Shown here piece after piece: positions 15,127 to 23,640 of a stretch of DNA of 64,000 bases. The notes beneath the pieces were generated by a model. The model was not told the DNA's origin and searched no databases. It was given only the letters and a program-made list of their open reading frames with translations. Positions within the stretch are counted from its first letter, which is position 1. Every line of letters starts with the position of its first letter. The stretch is from an uncultured Collinsella sp. GTDB taxonomy: Bacteria > Actinomycetota > Coriobacteriia > Coriobacteriales > Coriobacteriaceae. Location: positions 62,001 to 126,000 of the forward strand of contig CALKBO010000030.1 in the NCBI GenBank assembly GCA_937989875.1, given 5' to 3'. The translations under genes were made by a program, and so were the position numbers.

Positions 15127-16976
15127 GAAAGATCACTCTCCGTATAGGTTCTTTGGTATCCGAGCAAATATAGGCATATCCCAACGATTATAGAGGATAG
15201 GGTTCCCGCAACCGCCGCCTTGGCGACGACCGCGGCTGCAAGGCTGGCAATTTCCATATGGTGTGCAAGACAGGACGCCGCTACGCAGCCGATGCCGGTG
15301 ACAGCGATGGCGGCGATTGCGGTAAGGTTTGAGCCCTGATCGGCACGCTTGGCATGGGCATTGAGCAGCGCGGATGACGCTGCGGCAGTTGCCGCGACCA
15401 GCACAAAGGCAGCCCAAAGGAGCGGGTCTCCCAGCGCTGCGGCAACGTTACCGAGCCCCAGCACGCCTCCGGCTGAAAGCGCGACCGTGGCCAGACGGGC
15501 AAAAAGCGCGCCCATGCCCGTTGCCGCAGCGGCGCTTGTCGGGCCGAGCCAAAATGACGCGACGCCGGCGGCGACCCCAGCTGCCAGGAAGGTATTGCCG
15601 GTCAGACAGCCAAGCGCGAGTGCACAGGTGAGCGCGGCGCTCGCGGCAGCCTCGGTGCGACCCCAGGCGATCCACCAACCGGACATGGCAGCGGCAAAGA
15701 TCACCGCGACCGGCAACATCGACAGGATGCCCTGCGCCTGCATGGTGGCGTTGGCCATGAGCACCAAAAAGCCCACAGCCGAGATGGCCGAGCCGATCTG
15801 GGGGGCCAGGCCAGCCGCCGCTCCGATCGCGATAGCCGCAATGACCAGGCCGGGAAGCGCCGCGACCCCGGCCGTTTGCATCAGCAAAAAGCTAAAGGTG
15901 CCGCACGCTAGCGCCGAGATAGCGCGCATGGTGTAGTCGCGCGCATGGCTCCAGCGCGTGCCCGCCCAGCCGAGTGCGGGGTCGACCTCGATGGCGTCGT
16001 CCTCGTAGTGCGACGGCTCGATATCGTCGAGCTCCTGCTCATCATCCGAAAGCTCGCCAACCATTTGTTCCAGGCTGCGACGGCCTTCGCGCACGCTGCC
16101 CAGACCGGCAAGGAGTTGGTCGCAAAATGCCTCGATGCTGTTGGGGCGGTCCTGCGGCATGGGGGAGAGCGCGCTCATGAGCGCGGCCTCGGCTCCCGGG
16201 GGAAAGTGTGGTATCAGCTCGCTGGGATAGGTGGCGCCGCCGATGATGCGGTCGAGCGAGTCGGCGGGCGTGGCCGCCATAAAGGGAGCGCTGCCGCACA
16301 GGCCCTCGTAGATCACACAGGCGAGGGCAAAGACATCGGCGCGCTCGTCGACCGTGCCGGTCTCGATATCGAGCTGCTCGGGCGGCATGTAGCCGATGGT
16401 GCCGCCGCGTGAGCCGCCAAAGCCACCGGCGGACGACAGTCGCGCCATGCCAAAGTCGGTGAGCTTTACATTGCCCGAGTGGTCGATGAGCACGTTGGCG
16501 GGTTTAATGTCCAGGTGGAGTACGCCATTACTATGGGCGAAGGTGAGCGCCTGGCCCAGGGCATCGGCAATGGCCGCGGCCTCGTCAAAGGTAAGTGAGT
16601 GGCCGTCCACGCGATGCAAAAACTCGGCCAGCGACATGCCATCGACATATTCCATAACCAGGTAGGCATAGGCTGTGTCGTGCGTAAAGTCGATGACCTG
16701 CACGATATTGGGATGTTGAAGCATGGCGGCAGTGTGCGCCTCGCGCAGAACATCCATGATGTCGCTGGCGGGCATGCCGGCACCGTTGATGAGGGGGATG
16801 CGTTTAATGGCGACGCGGCGGCGCAGGTGCGTGTCGCGGCAGATCTCAATGGAGCCAAAACCGCCGGTCGCAAGTGTCTCGAGCGGCTGGTACCGCTTGA
16901 GCAGCTCGCGAGAGCTGGTGCCCTCCAAGGGAACGTCCGGCGAGAACCGGGCGGTATGTTGCGAGAAAAGCGGCAT
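15123..16976 (-). CDS. Serine/threonine protein kinase with polytopic membrane C-terminus
   Basis: The first gene of the minus-strand operon, 617 residues. The kinase domain (about 27-290) has ATGGFGS, Lys in VAIKRI, catalytic loop HLDIKPAN (Leu replaces the usual Arg of HRD) and DFGMA. An acidic linker follows, then about 10 hydrophobic helices to the C-terminus instead of PASTA repeats, so its input may come from within the membrane. ATG 16976 is chosen over the in-frame TTG at 16982 because GAGGG lies 6 bases before it. It takes the place of PknA in the classical operon, but its domain layout differs. Confidence 0.88.
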   Translation of the reverse strand: MPLFSQHTARFSPDVPLEGTSSRELLKRYQPLETLATGGFGSIEICRDTHLRRRVAIKRIPLINGAGMPASDIMDVLREAHTAAMLQHPNIVQVIDFTHDTAYAYLVMEYVDGMSLAEFLHRVDGHSLTFDEAAAIADALGQALTFAHSNGVLHLDIKPANVLIDHSGNVKLTDFGMARLSSAGGFGGSRGGTIGYMPPEQLDIETGTVDERADVFALACVIYEGLCGSAPFMAATPADSLDRIIGGATYPSELIPHFPPGAEAALMSALSPMPQDRPNSIEAFCDQLLAGLGSVREGRRSLEQMVGELSDDEQELDDIEPSHYEDDAIEVDPALGWAGTRWSHARDYTMRAISALACGTFSFLLMQTAGVAALPGLVIAAIAIGAAAGLAPQIGSAISAVGFLVLMANATMQAQGILSMLPVAVIFAAAMSGWWIAWGRTEAAASAALTCALALGCLTGNTFLAAGVAAGVASFWLGPTSAAAATGMGALFARLATVALSAGGVLGLGNVAAALGDPLLWAAFVLVAATAAASSALLNAHAKRADQGSNLTAIAAIAVTGIGCVAASCLAHHMEIASLAAAVVAKAAVAGTLSSIIVGICLYLLGYQRTYTESDLS

Positions 16977-17056
16977 GGCCAACCCTCGTGCGTTTAAAGT
17001 TCGTTTGCGAGTGGCGGGCGCGGAGCCGAGCCGTTCGCGGTGGCATAGATGCTGCT

Positions 17057-17062
17057 AGTGTA
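17057..17062 (-). promoter_or_regulatory. Putative -10 box of the fha/pknB operon
   Basis: TACACT on the minus strand lies about 80 bases before the first kinase start. The same hexamer precedes the tRNA-Arg gene and other genes in this window. The -35 region is weak. Confidence 0.45.
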
Positions 17063-17120
17063 GCACGCTCGGGTGCATGGGGAGGATAGCGGGATACGAG
17101 GCTGCCTGTCTGGCTTGGCC

Positions 17121-17837
17121 TTAGCGCTTCTTCTTGTTCTTCTTCTGCTTGCGCTGCTTGCCCTTGGTCTCCTGGAGCTTGTCGCCCTGCTTGGCCTCGG
17201 CGGCGGCCTTCTCGGCCTTCATTTTCTTCTTCTTGGTCTCGATGCGGAGTTTTTTGTTGATGCGCGCCTTAAGGAAGGGACCGAACTGCTCGGCATCGCC
17301 GCGGACAAAGGTGTCCTTAGGGATCGTCACACCCTGGTCGGCGAACATGGCCACAAAGATGCGCTCGCCGTCGAGCACGTGGTCGAGCTTTTCAAACGGG
17401 AAGAACTGTGACTTGCCGCTCTTGCCCCAAACCATCAGGCCGTCCTCGTTGGCGGCGACGCGGCGATAGCGGCCACCCATGGACTCGTCGGCCTCAACGG
17501 CGTCGATAAAGTCGCGGGCGAGGGTGTGGTGCAGGTTCTTGCTCCACCAGGCCAAAAAGGCGCCGAACACGATCAGGACGACGCCGAACTTGATCCAGTT
17601 GCCGCCGGCCACCAGCATGCCGATGCCGATGAGCGCGGCAATTGCCGCGGCGACATACAGCGAGCCGCGACGCCTGGGCGAGGCGACCAGGCGGGCGAAG
17701 TCGGTGACCAGGTCGTTTTCGTACTGGTACTCGTTGAGGTACAGGATGCCGTCGTCGGCTGCGGCCTGCTCCTCGAGCGCGACCTCGACCTGGTCGGCTG
17801 CTTCGGAGGGAACGAGGTTGCTCTCTGCGTCTGCCAT
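17121..17837 (-). CDS. YcxB-like membrane protein
   Basis: A 238-residue protein. An acidic N-terminus with YLNEYQYENDLVTDF is followed by two adjacent membrane helices (about 60-100). A soluble part ends FVRGDAEQFGPFLKARI, resembling the YcxB-like C-terminal domain. The tail is extremely Lys/Gln-rich (KQRKQKKNKKKR). AGGAG lies 11 bases before ATG 17837. The function of this family is not known. It is divergent from dnaX and is probably a single-gene unit. Confidence 0.65.
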   Translation of the reverse strand: MADAESNLVPSEAADQVEVALEEQAAADDGILYLNEYQYENDLVTDFARLVASPRRRGSLYVAAAIAALIGIGMLVAGGNWIKFGVVLIVFGAFLAWWSKNLHHTLARDFIDAVEADESMGGRYRRVAANEDGLMVWGKSGKSQFFPFEKLDHVLDGERIFVAMFADQGVTIPKDTFVRGDAEQFGPFLKARINKKLRIETKKKKMKAEKAAAEAKQGDKLQETKGKQRKQKKNKKKR

Positions 17838-17952
17838 GCTCTTTGGACTCCTATCGCGGCGGGCTCGCCGTACGGGTTATTATGAATGCAGTATGCCGTG
17901 CGACCGCATGGCCGTCGCGGCAACAAGACTCAGTATACCCGGGGGAGCACCC

Positions 17953-20406
17953 ATGGAATCGTTGTACCGAAAGTATCGCCCGCTCACCTTCGACTCCGTG
18001 GTGGGCCAGCAGCATATCGTCTCGACGCTCGAGCACGCCATCACCGAGGGGCGCCTGTCCCACGCCTACCTGTTCTGCGGACCGCGCGGCACGGGCAAGA
18101 CCACCATGGCGCGCATTCTGGCCAAGGCGCTGCTGTGCCGCAATGCCGAGGCGGCGCGCGCCGAGGGTGCAAGCGGCTGCATGCCCGACGGTACTTGCGA
18201 GGAGTGCGAGCTCATTGCCGAGGGCAACCACCCGGATGTCTACGAGCTCGATGCCGCAAGCCGTACCGGCGTGGACAACGTACGCGAGGAGATCATCAAC
18301 TCCGTCAACTTTGCCCCGGTGCGCGGCAAGTACAAGATCTATATCATCGACGAGGTTCACATGCTCACGACGGCGGCGTTCAACGCGCTGCTCAAGACGC
18401 TCGAGGAGCCGCCGGCGCACGTGATCTTCGTGCTGTGCACCACCGATCCGCAAAAGATTCTGGAGACCATCCTCTCGCGCTGCCAGCGCTTCGATTTCCA
18501 CCGCATCGGCAACGAGGATATCGAGCATCGCCTGGCATACGTGTGCGAGCAGGAGGGCTTCGATTACGACGACGAGGCGCTCGCCATCGTGGCGCGCCAT
18601 GCCAAGGGCGGCATGCGCGACGCGCTCTCCACGCTGGAGCAGCTGAGCGTCTTTGGCAACGGTTCTGTGCATGCGGACGACGCCCGCTCGCTTTTGGGCG
18701 AGGTTTCGGACCAGATCCTGGGCGAGTTTTCCCGCGCCATTGCCGATCGCGATGTTGCCGAGCTCTATGGACTGATTCGTGTGCAGGTCGAGGAGGGCAA
18801 TGACCTGCTTGAGCTGACGCGCGACCTGGTGGCGCATGTGCGTGACGTGTACGTTGCCTGCGTTGCCGGTGCCCGTGCCGAGCTGTTTGAGGGCGGCTCG
18901 GAGCAGGCCGAGGCGCTTGCTGCCGAGGCCGCTGCCTTTGGCGAGCATCCTGCCGACCGCCTGGCCCGCGTGCTGACGGTGCTCGACGATGCCGCACTGG
19001 AGATGAGGGGCGCGAGCGACGTGCGCCTGGTGCTCGAGATTGCCTGCACGCGTCTGGCGCGTCCCGAGGCTGATTTAACGATTGAGGCATTGGCCGAGCG
19101 CGTGGCACGCCTGGAGGCCATGGTTGCCAACGCCGCCGTGCCGGCGAGCGTGGCTGCTGCTCGAGCGAGTGCGCCTGCTGCATCCGCACCCGCTGTCCAG
19201 CAGCCGACGCTGATCTCGGGTGCCCGAGCTGCTACTCCTGCGGCGACCGCCGCCCCCGCTGCTACGTCTGCGCATCAGGGTGGCATGCCTTGGGACCGCG
19301 GCGCTGCTGTTCCGGCTGCCCAGCCTGCGCCCAAGTCCGCGGCTCCGGCTCCCACGCCCAAACCTGTAACGCCTGCACCTCAACCCGTTGCGGCTCCGGC
19401 TCCCGCGCCCACTGCATCGACCGTGCCGGCGTCCAAGCCCAACAACGCCGCCCAGGTTGCCGCCGCCGGTGCTGCCGAGACCCCCGCGGTCGAGGACGCC
19501 GGCGAGCTCCAGCGCAAATGGGCCGAGGTCGTCGAGCGCGTCAAGGCTCGTCAGGCTTCCTATGCAGGCCTTTTGCTCAACGCCCGCGCCACGGCCGACG
19601 ACGGCTCCAAGCTCACGGTCTCGTTCCCCGCGGGCTCGACCTTTGCCATCAAGATGCTCGGTCGCGCCGACACGCAATCGGTGGTCCTGCCGACGGTCTG
19701 CGCGGTCTTCGGCCGTCGCACCGTCGACTACGTCCTGGATGGAGGTGGCACGCCGGCTCCTCAACATGAGGAGCATTCTCCATCTGCACGGGCTGCGGTA
19801 TCTGCGGACCCGCAACCCGTGTCCTCGGCGGCCCCTGTATCCTCGAGCGCCAGCGCTCCGCAGCAGCAAGCGGCGCCGGTAGCGGCATCGACCCCGTCGG
19901 CGCCTAAGCCTGCGGCGCCCAAACCGGCTGCTCCGACGCCCGTGTCCAAGCCCGCCTCGCCCGCACCCAAGTCGTCTGACCTGGGCAAAGCCCCCTGGCT
20001 GCGCTCCGACAACCCTGCCGGCGCTCCTGCCACGGGCAAGCTCCCGACCGAGCCCGCGCCCCGTGCGCCCGAGCGCGCGTCCGCTCCCAAGACTCAGCCT
20101 GCCGCGCCGTGGGAATCCGAGCGGGTGCCCTACGACGACGCTATGGTCGGCGGCTTCGCTGGCGATGCGAGCGGGGACGATCTGCCTCCGTTCGACGTGC
20201 CGGGTGCGGCGCCCGCGCCCAAGCCCGCTGCGGCTGCCCCCAAAGAGGAGGACGCTCCTGCAGCTCCCTGGGAGTCTAACCCCGGTGCCGGCAGCCCCTT
20301 CGGCCACCAGGGCGCAGCCCCGAGTATCCCGCAGACCGAGGACGAGGCCAAAGACCTCATCCGCAGCGTCTTCGGTCAGGCCACCATCTTCAAACCGGTG
20401 GAGTAG
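17953..20406 (+). CDS. dnaX: DNA polymerase III subunit gamma/tau
   Basis: An 817-residue clamp-loader ATPase. The frame is open far upstream, but homology begins at ATG 17953 (MESLYRKYRPLTFD) behind GGGGGAG. Visible motifs are Walker A GPRGTGKT, the zinc-binding cysteines between CRNAEA and CEEC, Walker B IIDEVH and the sensor LSRCQRF. Domain III follows to about residue 380. The C-terminal half is a long Ala/Pro-rich segment with a conserved island near 515-600. The gene for the nucleoid protein YbaB and recR lie a little further downstream, the classic dnaX-ybaB-recR order, here interrupted by two small genes. Confidence 0.93.
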   Translation: MESLYRKYRPLTFDSVVGQQHIVSTLEHAITEGRLSHAYLFCGPRGTGKTTMARILAKALLCRNAEAARAEGASGCMPDGTCEECELIAEGNHPDVYELDAASRTGVDNVREEIINSVNFAPVRGKYKIYIIDEVHMLTTAAFNALLKTLEEPPAHVIFVLCTTDPQKILETILSRCQRFDFHRIGNEDIEHRLAYVCEQEGFDYDDEALAIVARHAKGGMRDALSTLEQLSVFGNGSVHADDARSLLGEVSDQILGEFSRAIADRDVAELYGLIRVQVEEGNDLLELTRDLVAHVRDVYVACVAGARAELFEGGSEQAEALAAEAAAFGEHPADRLARVLTVLDDAALEMRGASDVRLVLEIACTRLARPEADLTIEALAERVARLEAMVANAAVPASVAAARASAPAASAPAVQQPTLISGARAATPAATAAPAATSAHQGGMPWDRGAAVPAAQPAPKSAAPAPTPKPVTPAPQPVAAPAPAPTASTVPASKPNNAAQVAAAGAAETPAVEDAGELQRKWAEVVERVKARQASYAGLLLNARATADDGSKLTVSFPAGSTFAIKMLGRADTQSVVLPTVCAVFGRRTVDYVLDGGGTPAPQHEEHSPSARAAVSADPQPVSSAAPVSSSASAPQQQAAPVAASTPSAPKPAAPKPAAPTPVSKPASPAPKSSDLGKAPWLRSDNPAGAPATGKLPTEPAPRAPERASAPKTQPAAPWESERVPYDDAMVGGFAGDASGDDLPPFDVPGAAPAPKPAAAAPKEEDAPAAPWESNPGAGSPFGHQGAAPSIPQTEDEAKDLIRSVFGQATIFKPVE

Positions 20407-20417
20407 CTGCGCAGGCG

Positions 20418-20423
20418 GGTATA
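20418..20423 (+). promoter_or_regulatory. Putative -10 box before the 86-residue gene
   Basis: TATACT lies 12 bases after the dnaX stop and 38 bases before the next start. This suggests the small gene has its own promoter. Confidence 0.4.
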
Positions 20424-20460
20424 CTGCTCAAGAAGAGAACCCTTTGAACGGAGCGAGCTT

Positions 20461-20721
20461 ATGATGTGGGAATATGTCCGCCTTGAGGACGATACGCAGG
20501 TTTCGTATTCCGAAGTCCGGGAGGACAACACGGTGAAGGTTGTTGTGGAGCGCCCGCGCGATTGGGGTTTTGACACGGCGGAGTGTATCTTGCCGGCATT
20601 CAATTGGGTGTCACACGAGGGCTTTAGCGAAGCGGACCTCAAAGAACTCGATGATTTCGTGCGTAACAATGCCCCGCTCATCCTGCGTTTTGCCTACGAA
20701 GGCGGACGAGTCTATGCCTAA
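20461..20721 (+). CDS. Small hypothetical protein (86 residues)
   Basis: I do not recognise this protein. It is acidic and soluble, with no membrane helix or signal peptide, and contains WEYVRLEDDTQVSYSEV and a C-terminal FAYEGGRVYA. It begins ATGATG with only a weak GGAG before it. It lies 54 bases downstream of dnaX and converges with the next minus-strand gene. Codon use is GC-rich like its neighbours, which supports a real gene. Confidence 0.55.
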   Translation: MMWEYVRLEDDTQVSYSEVREDNTVKVVVERPRDWGFDTAECILPAFNWVSHEGFSEADLKELDDFVRNNAPLILRFAYEGGRVYA

Positions 20722-20750
20722 TGCCTAGTCTGTTTCGACTTGGCCATATA

Positions 20751-21218
20751 TCACTTTCTTTTGTCCGGGCGCATCTGTATTTCGGACATGTGTAGTGTGG
20801 TGCCGTGTATATCGCATTCGAGCAGACAGGTACGTGACGGTCGGCCTAGGATGCTGAGGTCGATACGATACGTCGCATGGCTGTCCGTGTATTCGACTTG
20901 CTCGGCGTTGAGGGTTGCTCCGATTGTCAAGAAAGCGCCTAGTTCGGCATCGACAATCTTGGAGTCCTTTATCTTGACCTTGAACTCTTGGTAGAGGGAC
21001 GGGCTGTTGTAGTAAACGGTTCGGGTTCCGTCGGTGCACTCATCGGTCGTCTCCCATTTGACGACGGGCTGGTCCGAGCTGGCTATCAGCAGTTCTGCTC
21101 CAAAGGCTATGGCATGGGTGATGATAACCAGCAATGCCCAGCCGACAAAGAGATAGAGAACCACATATGCAACGGGGTGTTTTGAGCGGATGTTTTGGAG
21201 CACGTCGGGGGCATTCAT
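20751..21218 (-). CDS. Hypothetical membrane-anchored protein (155 residues)
   Basis: Not recognised. One membrane helix near residues 15-40 (VAYVVLYLFVGWALLVIITH) is followed by an extracytoplasmic domain of about 110 residues with two Cys pairs or single Cys (DECTDG, RTCLLECDIHG). GGAGGTG lies 5-10 bases before ATG 21218, a strong start. GC content is lower than in dnaX or recR and the gene sits between dnaX and ybaB, so it may be a later insertion into that conserved order. Confidence 0.6.
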   Translation of the reverse strand: MNAPDVLQNIRSKHPVAYVVLYLFVGWALLVIITHAIAFGAELLIASSDQPVVKWETTDECTDGTRTVYYNSPSLYQEFKVKIKDSKIVDAELGAFLTIGATLNAEQVEYTDSHATYRIDLSILGRPSRTCLLECDIHGTTLHMSEIQMRPDKRK

Positions 21219-21558
21219 GGGGCACCTCCAAATTGCTATCTATTGCAATCAAATTATACCCCGCCGTCATGAGCGCCGCCTCGAGCAGTGGCTCGGCATT
21301 TAGCCATTTAGTGGTACGTATTAAATGTCGGATTCCGGCTCTACAAGATTTAGCTTTCAATATTATGCAGATGCGAATTATTCAACTTTGCATAATCTAT
21401 GGGTGCGGCTTGCACTCCAGGACATGTATATCGACTGAGGTAACACGTCCGCCCCGCTCTCTCGCAGCGCGCCGTGGTACGATTTTTGAGTTTGAAAGTC
21501 CCGCCGTGCTCCGGCTGCCCTTGCAGCTTGTCGCGCGGCCGCACGTAAAGGAGCCATC
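21219..21558. other. Gene-free region upstream of ybaB
   Basis: 340 bases of lower GC between divergent genes. TTGCATAAT near 21386 and TACGAT at 21477-21482 are possible -10 boxes for the ybaB-recR unit. AAGGAG at 21548-21553 is the ybaB ribosome binding site. I looked for a signal-recognition-particle RNA, which often lies near dnaX, and saw none. Confidence 0.4.
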
Positions 21559-21879
21559 ATGGCCGGTATGAACATGCAGCAGATGATGAAGCAGGCTCGC
21601 AAGATGCAGGAGCAGCTTGCCGCCGCGCAGGAGAACCTCAAGTCCCAGACCGTCGACGCCTCTGCCGGCGGCGGCATGGTCAAGGTGACCGTTAACGGCG
21701 AGATGGAGCTCGTCAACCTCACCATCGATCCCGATGCCCTCGATCCCGAGGACGTCGATATGCTGCAGGATATGATCATGGCTGCCGTCAACGAGGCCGT
21801 CCGCGGCGTCAACGAGCTCGCCAACAAGCAGATGGGCGCCATCACCGGCGGCCTCAACATCCCGGGCATGCCGTTCTAA
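21559..21879 (+). CDS. ybaB: YbaB/EbfC family nucleoid-associated protein
   Basis: A 106-residue protein rich in Met and Gln at the N-terminus (MNMQQMMKQARKMQEQL), with GGGMVKVTVNGEMELVNLTI and a C-terminal MGAITGGLNIPGM. These are the features of YbaB/EbfC, a DNA-binding nucleoid protein. It lies 13 bases before recR, the usual pairing, and probably shares its transcript. Confidence 0.92.
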   Translation: MAGMNMQQMMKQARKMQEQLAAAQENLKSQTVDASAGGGMVKVTVNGEMELVNLTIDPDALDPEDVDMLQDMIMAAVNEAVRGVNELANKQMGAITGGLNIPGMPF

Positions 21880-21892
21880 GACACGCATATAT

Positions 21893-22489
21893 ATGAGTGC
21901 GAATCACAGTCTGCAAAAACTGCTCGATGAGCTGGGCCGTCTGCCGGGCATTGGTCCCAAGTCGGCCCAGCGCATCGCCTATTACCTGCTCGAGGCCGAT
22001 GCCGAGGAGGCCCGCCGCCTGGCCGAGGCCATCCTGGAGGTCAAGCAGGAGGTCCACTTTTGCAGCCGTTGCTTTAACTACGCCACGGCCGACGAGTGCT
22101 CCATCTGCCAGGACCCGATGCGCGATACCACTCGCATTTGCGTGGTGGGCGAGCCGCGCGACGTCCAGGCAATCGAGCGCACGGGCAGCTACCATGGCCT
22201 GTACCATGTGCTGGGCGGCGTGATCAGCCCCATGGACAAGATTGGTCCCGAGCAGTTGCACATTCGCGAGCTGCTGGCGCGCCTGGGCCACGAGGATATC
22301 CATGAGGTCATCATCGCCACCAACCCCAACATCGAGGGCGAGACCACGGCGAGCTACCTGGCCCGCACTATCAAGCCGCTGGGCGTCGAGGTGTCGCGTC
22401 TGGCGAGCGGCCTGCCCGTGGGCGGCGACCTGGAGTATGCCGACGAGCTTACACTTGGCCGCGCCATCGAGGCCCGTCGCGCGATTTAG
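21893..22489 (+). CDS. recR: Recombination protein RecR
   Basis: A 198-residue protein of normal length. It has the helix-hairpin-helix region LGRLPGIGPKSAQRIAYYLL, the zinc finger CSRCFNYATADECSIC, the Toprim domain starting ICVVGEPRDV and the C-terminal LASGLPVGGDLEYADE. RecR works with RecO and RecF to load RecA at gaps. It is co-oriented with and directly behind ybaB. Confidence 0.95.
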   Translation: MSANHSLQKLLDELGRLPGIGPKSAQRIAYYLLEADAEEARRLAEAILEVKQEVHFCSRCFNYATADECSICQDPMRDTTRICVVGEPRDVQAIERTGSYHGLYHVLGGVISPMDKIGPEQLHIRELLARLGHEDIHEVIIATNPNIEGETTASYLARTIKPLGVEVSRLASGLPVGGDLEYADELTLGRAIEARRAI

Positions 22490-22734
22490 GTGGCGAGCCT
22501 GCTCCTGCCGTATGTTTTCCTCGCGACGCACGGGGTAGTCATAATTTCCCCGTGCGACTGTGAGTTTGTTGTGCAACAAAGATGCTTCGTATCCGCTTAT
22601 CGCATGGACGCTTCCGCTCGCATCCTTAATTTGCCCATTCGTTGCGCAACCTTTTGGGTTCGCTGATACACTCAAATATGGATTTGAATGAATGCGCCGC
22701 TTCTGAGCGGCGTGTTTTTGTTGGAGGAGAACGC
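22490..22734 (+). promoter_or_regulatory. Promoter and hairpin-containing leader of the 22.7-26.4 kb signalling operon
   Basis: A hairpin CGCACGGGG/CCCCGTGCG at 22527-22556 lies behind recR. A palindrome TTTGTTG-TG-CAACAAA is at 22565-22580. A promoter-like pair TTGCGC (22642-22647) and TACACT (22667-22672) is spaced 19 bases apart, and its -35 lies inside the palindrome GTTGCGCAAC. A terminator-like hairpin (CGCCGCT/AGCGGCG) followed by TGTTTTT is at 22695-22719, only 8 bases before the GGAGGAG ribosome binding site. Confidence 0.5.
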
Positions 22735-23640
22735 ATGCGGCCCGGTGGCACTCAGACAAAGCGCGGCGCCGCGGTGCGCATGCGACGCCGACTGGGCTTG
22801 GCGCCGCGGGCGTACGCACTGCTATCGTGCTCGCTGGTGCTGGTCATAGCTGGCGTTTCTGCCTATGGCATGACCGTGCCGTCCATGATGCAGGCGCATG
22901 CCGCACGCGAACCGCGCGTGGGGCATGAGGTCAAAAGTGATTTGGGCACCACGACTGGATATGCTTGGGCAAGTGTGGTCGCGCATGTTGTGTTTGGCAC
23001 CGACGATGCGGACGGCGCCGAGGCCCCGGACAACGAAGTCACGCTTGCCAATGGCAAAACCATCGTGCTCACCAACACCAAGATCATCGATCGGTTGTCC
23101 AACAATAGCGTGGCGGCAACGGTGAATAAGGTCGAGCAGCAAAAGGAGCAGGACGCCCAGCAGTCCGGAAAGCCCGGTAGCTCGGATAATTCTGGCTCCG
23201 GCTCGGATTCATCGAGTTCGGGCGGCGGCTCTGGGGCGGGTTCCTCTACCGGAGGGTCTGGAAACGGCGGCTCGATGGGCGGCAACACTGACAACGATGC
23301 AAACTCCGGTGGCCTTTCCGCTGCTGAGGAAGAGAGCATTCACAGTTGGCTTGTGACCAAGTACAACATGCTCGACGGCTATGTTTCTCGTGCCAATGAC
23401 GTGGTCTCGACCTATAACTCTACGGGAGATCCCAGACCGTGCGACAGCCTGGTCGGGGAGATGTTTGTCATTCGAGCCGAGTTCGGTCGTCAGACATTCT
23501 CGCCCCGGTCAAAGTGGTATCAGCAGTATGCCAATCTGTGGGGCTGTTACACCAACCTATGTCAATGGGTCGGCCATTACGGCGATGATGACGTCGCGCT
23601 CGGCAACTTCAACAATAACGTGGCGGCGCTTGCCCTATGA
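22735..23640 (+). CDS. Membrane-anchored hypothetical protein with Gly/Ser linker
   Basis: A 301-residue protein that I do not recognise. The basic N-terminus is followed by a membrane helix (about 22-44), consistent with an anchor. A linker of about 60 residues is almost entirely Gly, Ser, Asn and Asp (near 145-205). A C-terminal domain of about 95 residues contains conserved-looking Trp and Cys (PRPCDSLVGEMF, WGCYTNLCQWVGHY). GGAGGAG decides the start at 22735. Its last four bases ATGA overlap the start of the kinase-like gene, so the two are coupled and may form a sensor-kinase pair. Confidence 0.7.
   Translation: MRPGGTQTKRGAAVRMRRRLGLAPRAYALLSCSLVLVIAGVSAYGMTVPSMMQAHAAREPRVGHEVKSDLGTTTGYAWASVVAHVVFGTDDADGAEAPDNEVTLANGKTIVLTNTKIIDRLSNNSVAATVNKVEQQKEQDAQQSGKPGSSDNSGSGSDSSSSGGGSGAGSSTGGSGNGGSMGGNTDNDANSGGLSAAEEESIHSWLVTKYNMLDGYVSRANDVVSTYNSTGDPRPCDSLVGEMFVIRAEFGRQTFSPRSKWYQQYANLWGCYTNLCQWVGHYGDDDVALGNFNNNVAALAL

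Noticed and set aside
21380..21540. Signal recognition particle RNA near dnaX
   Set aside because: The conserved GGAAGCAG core could not be found in this region.
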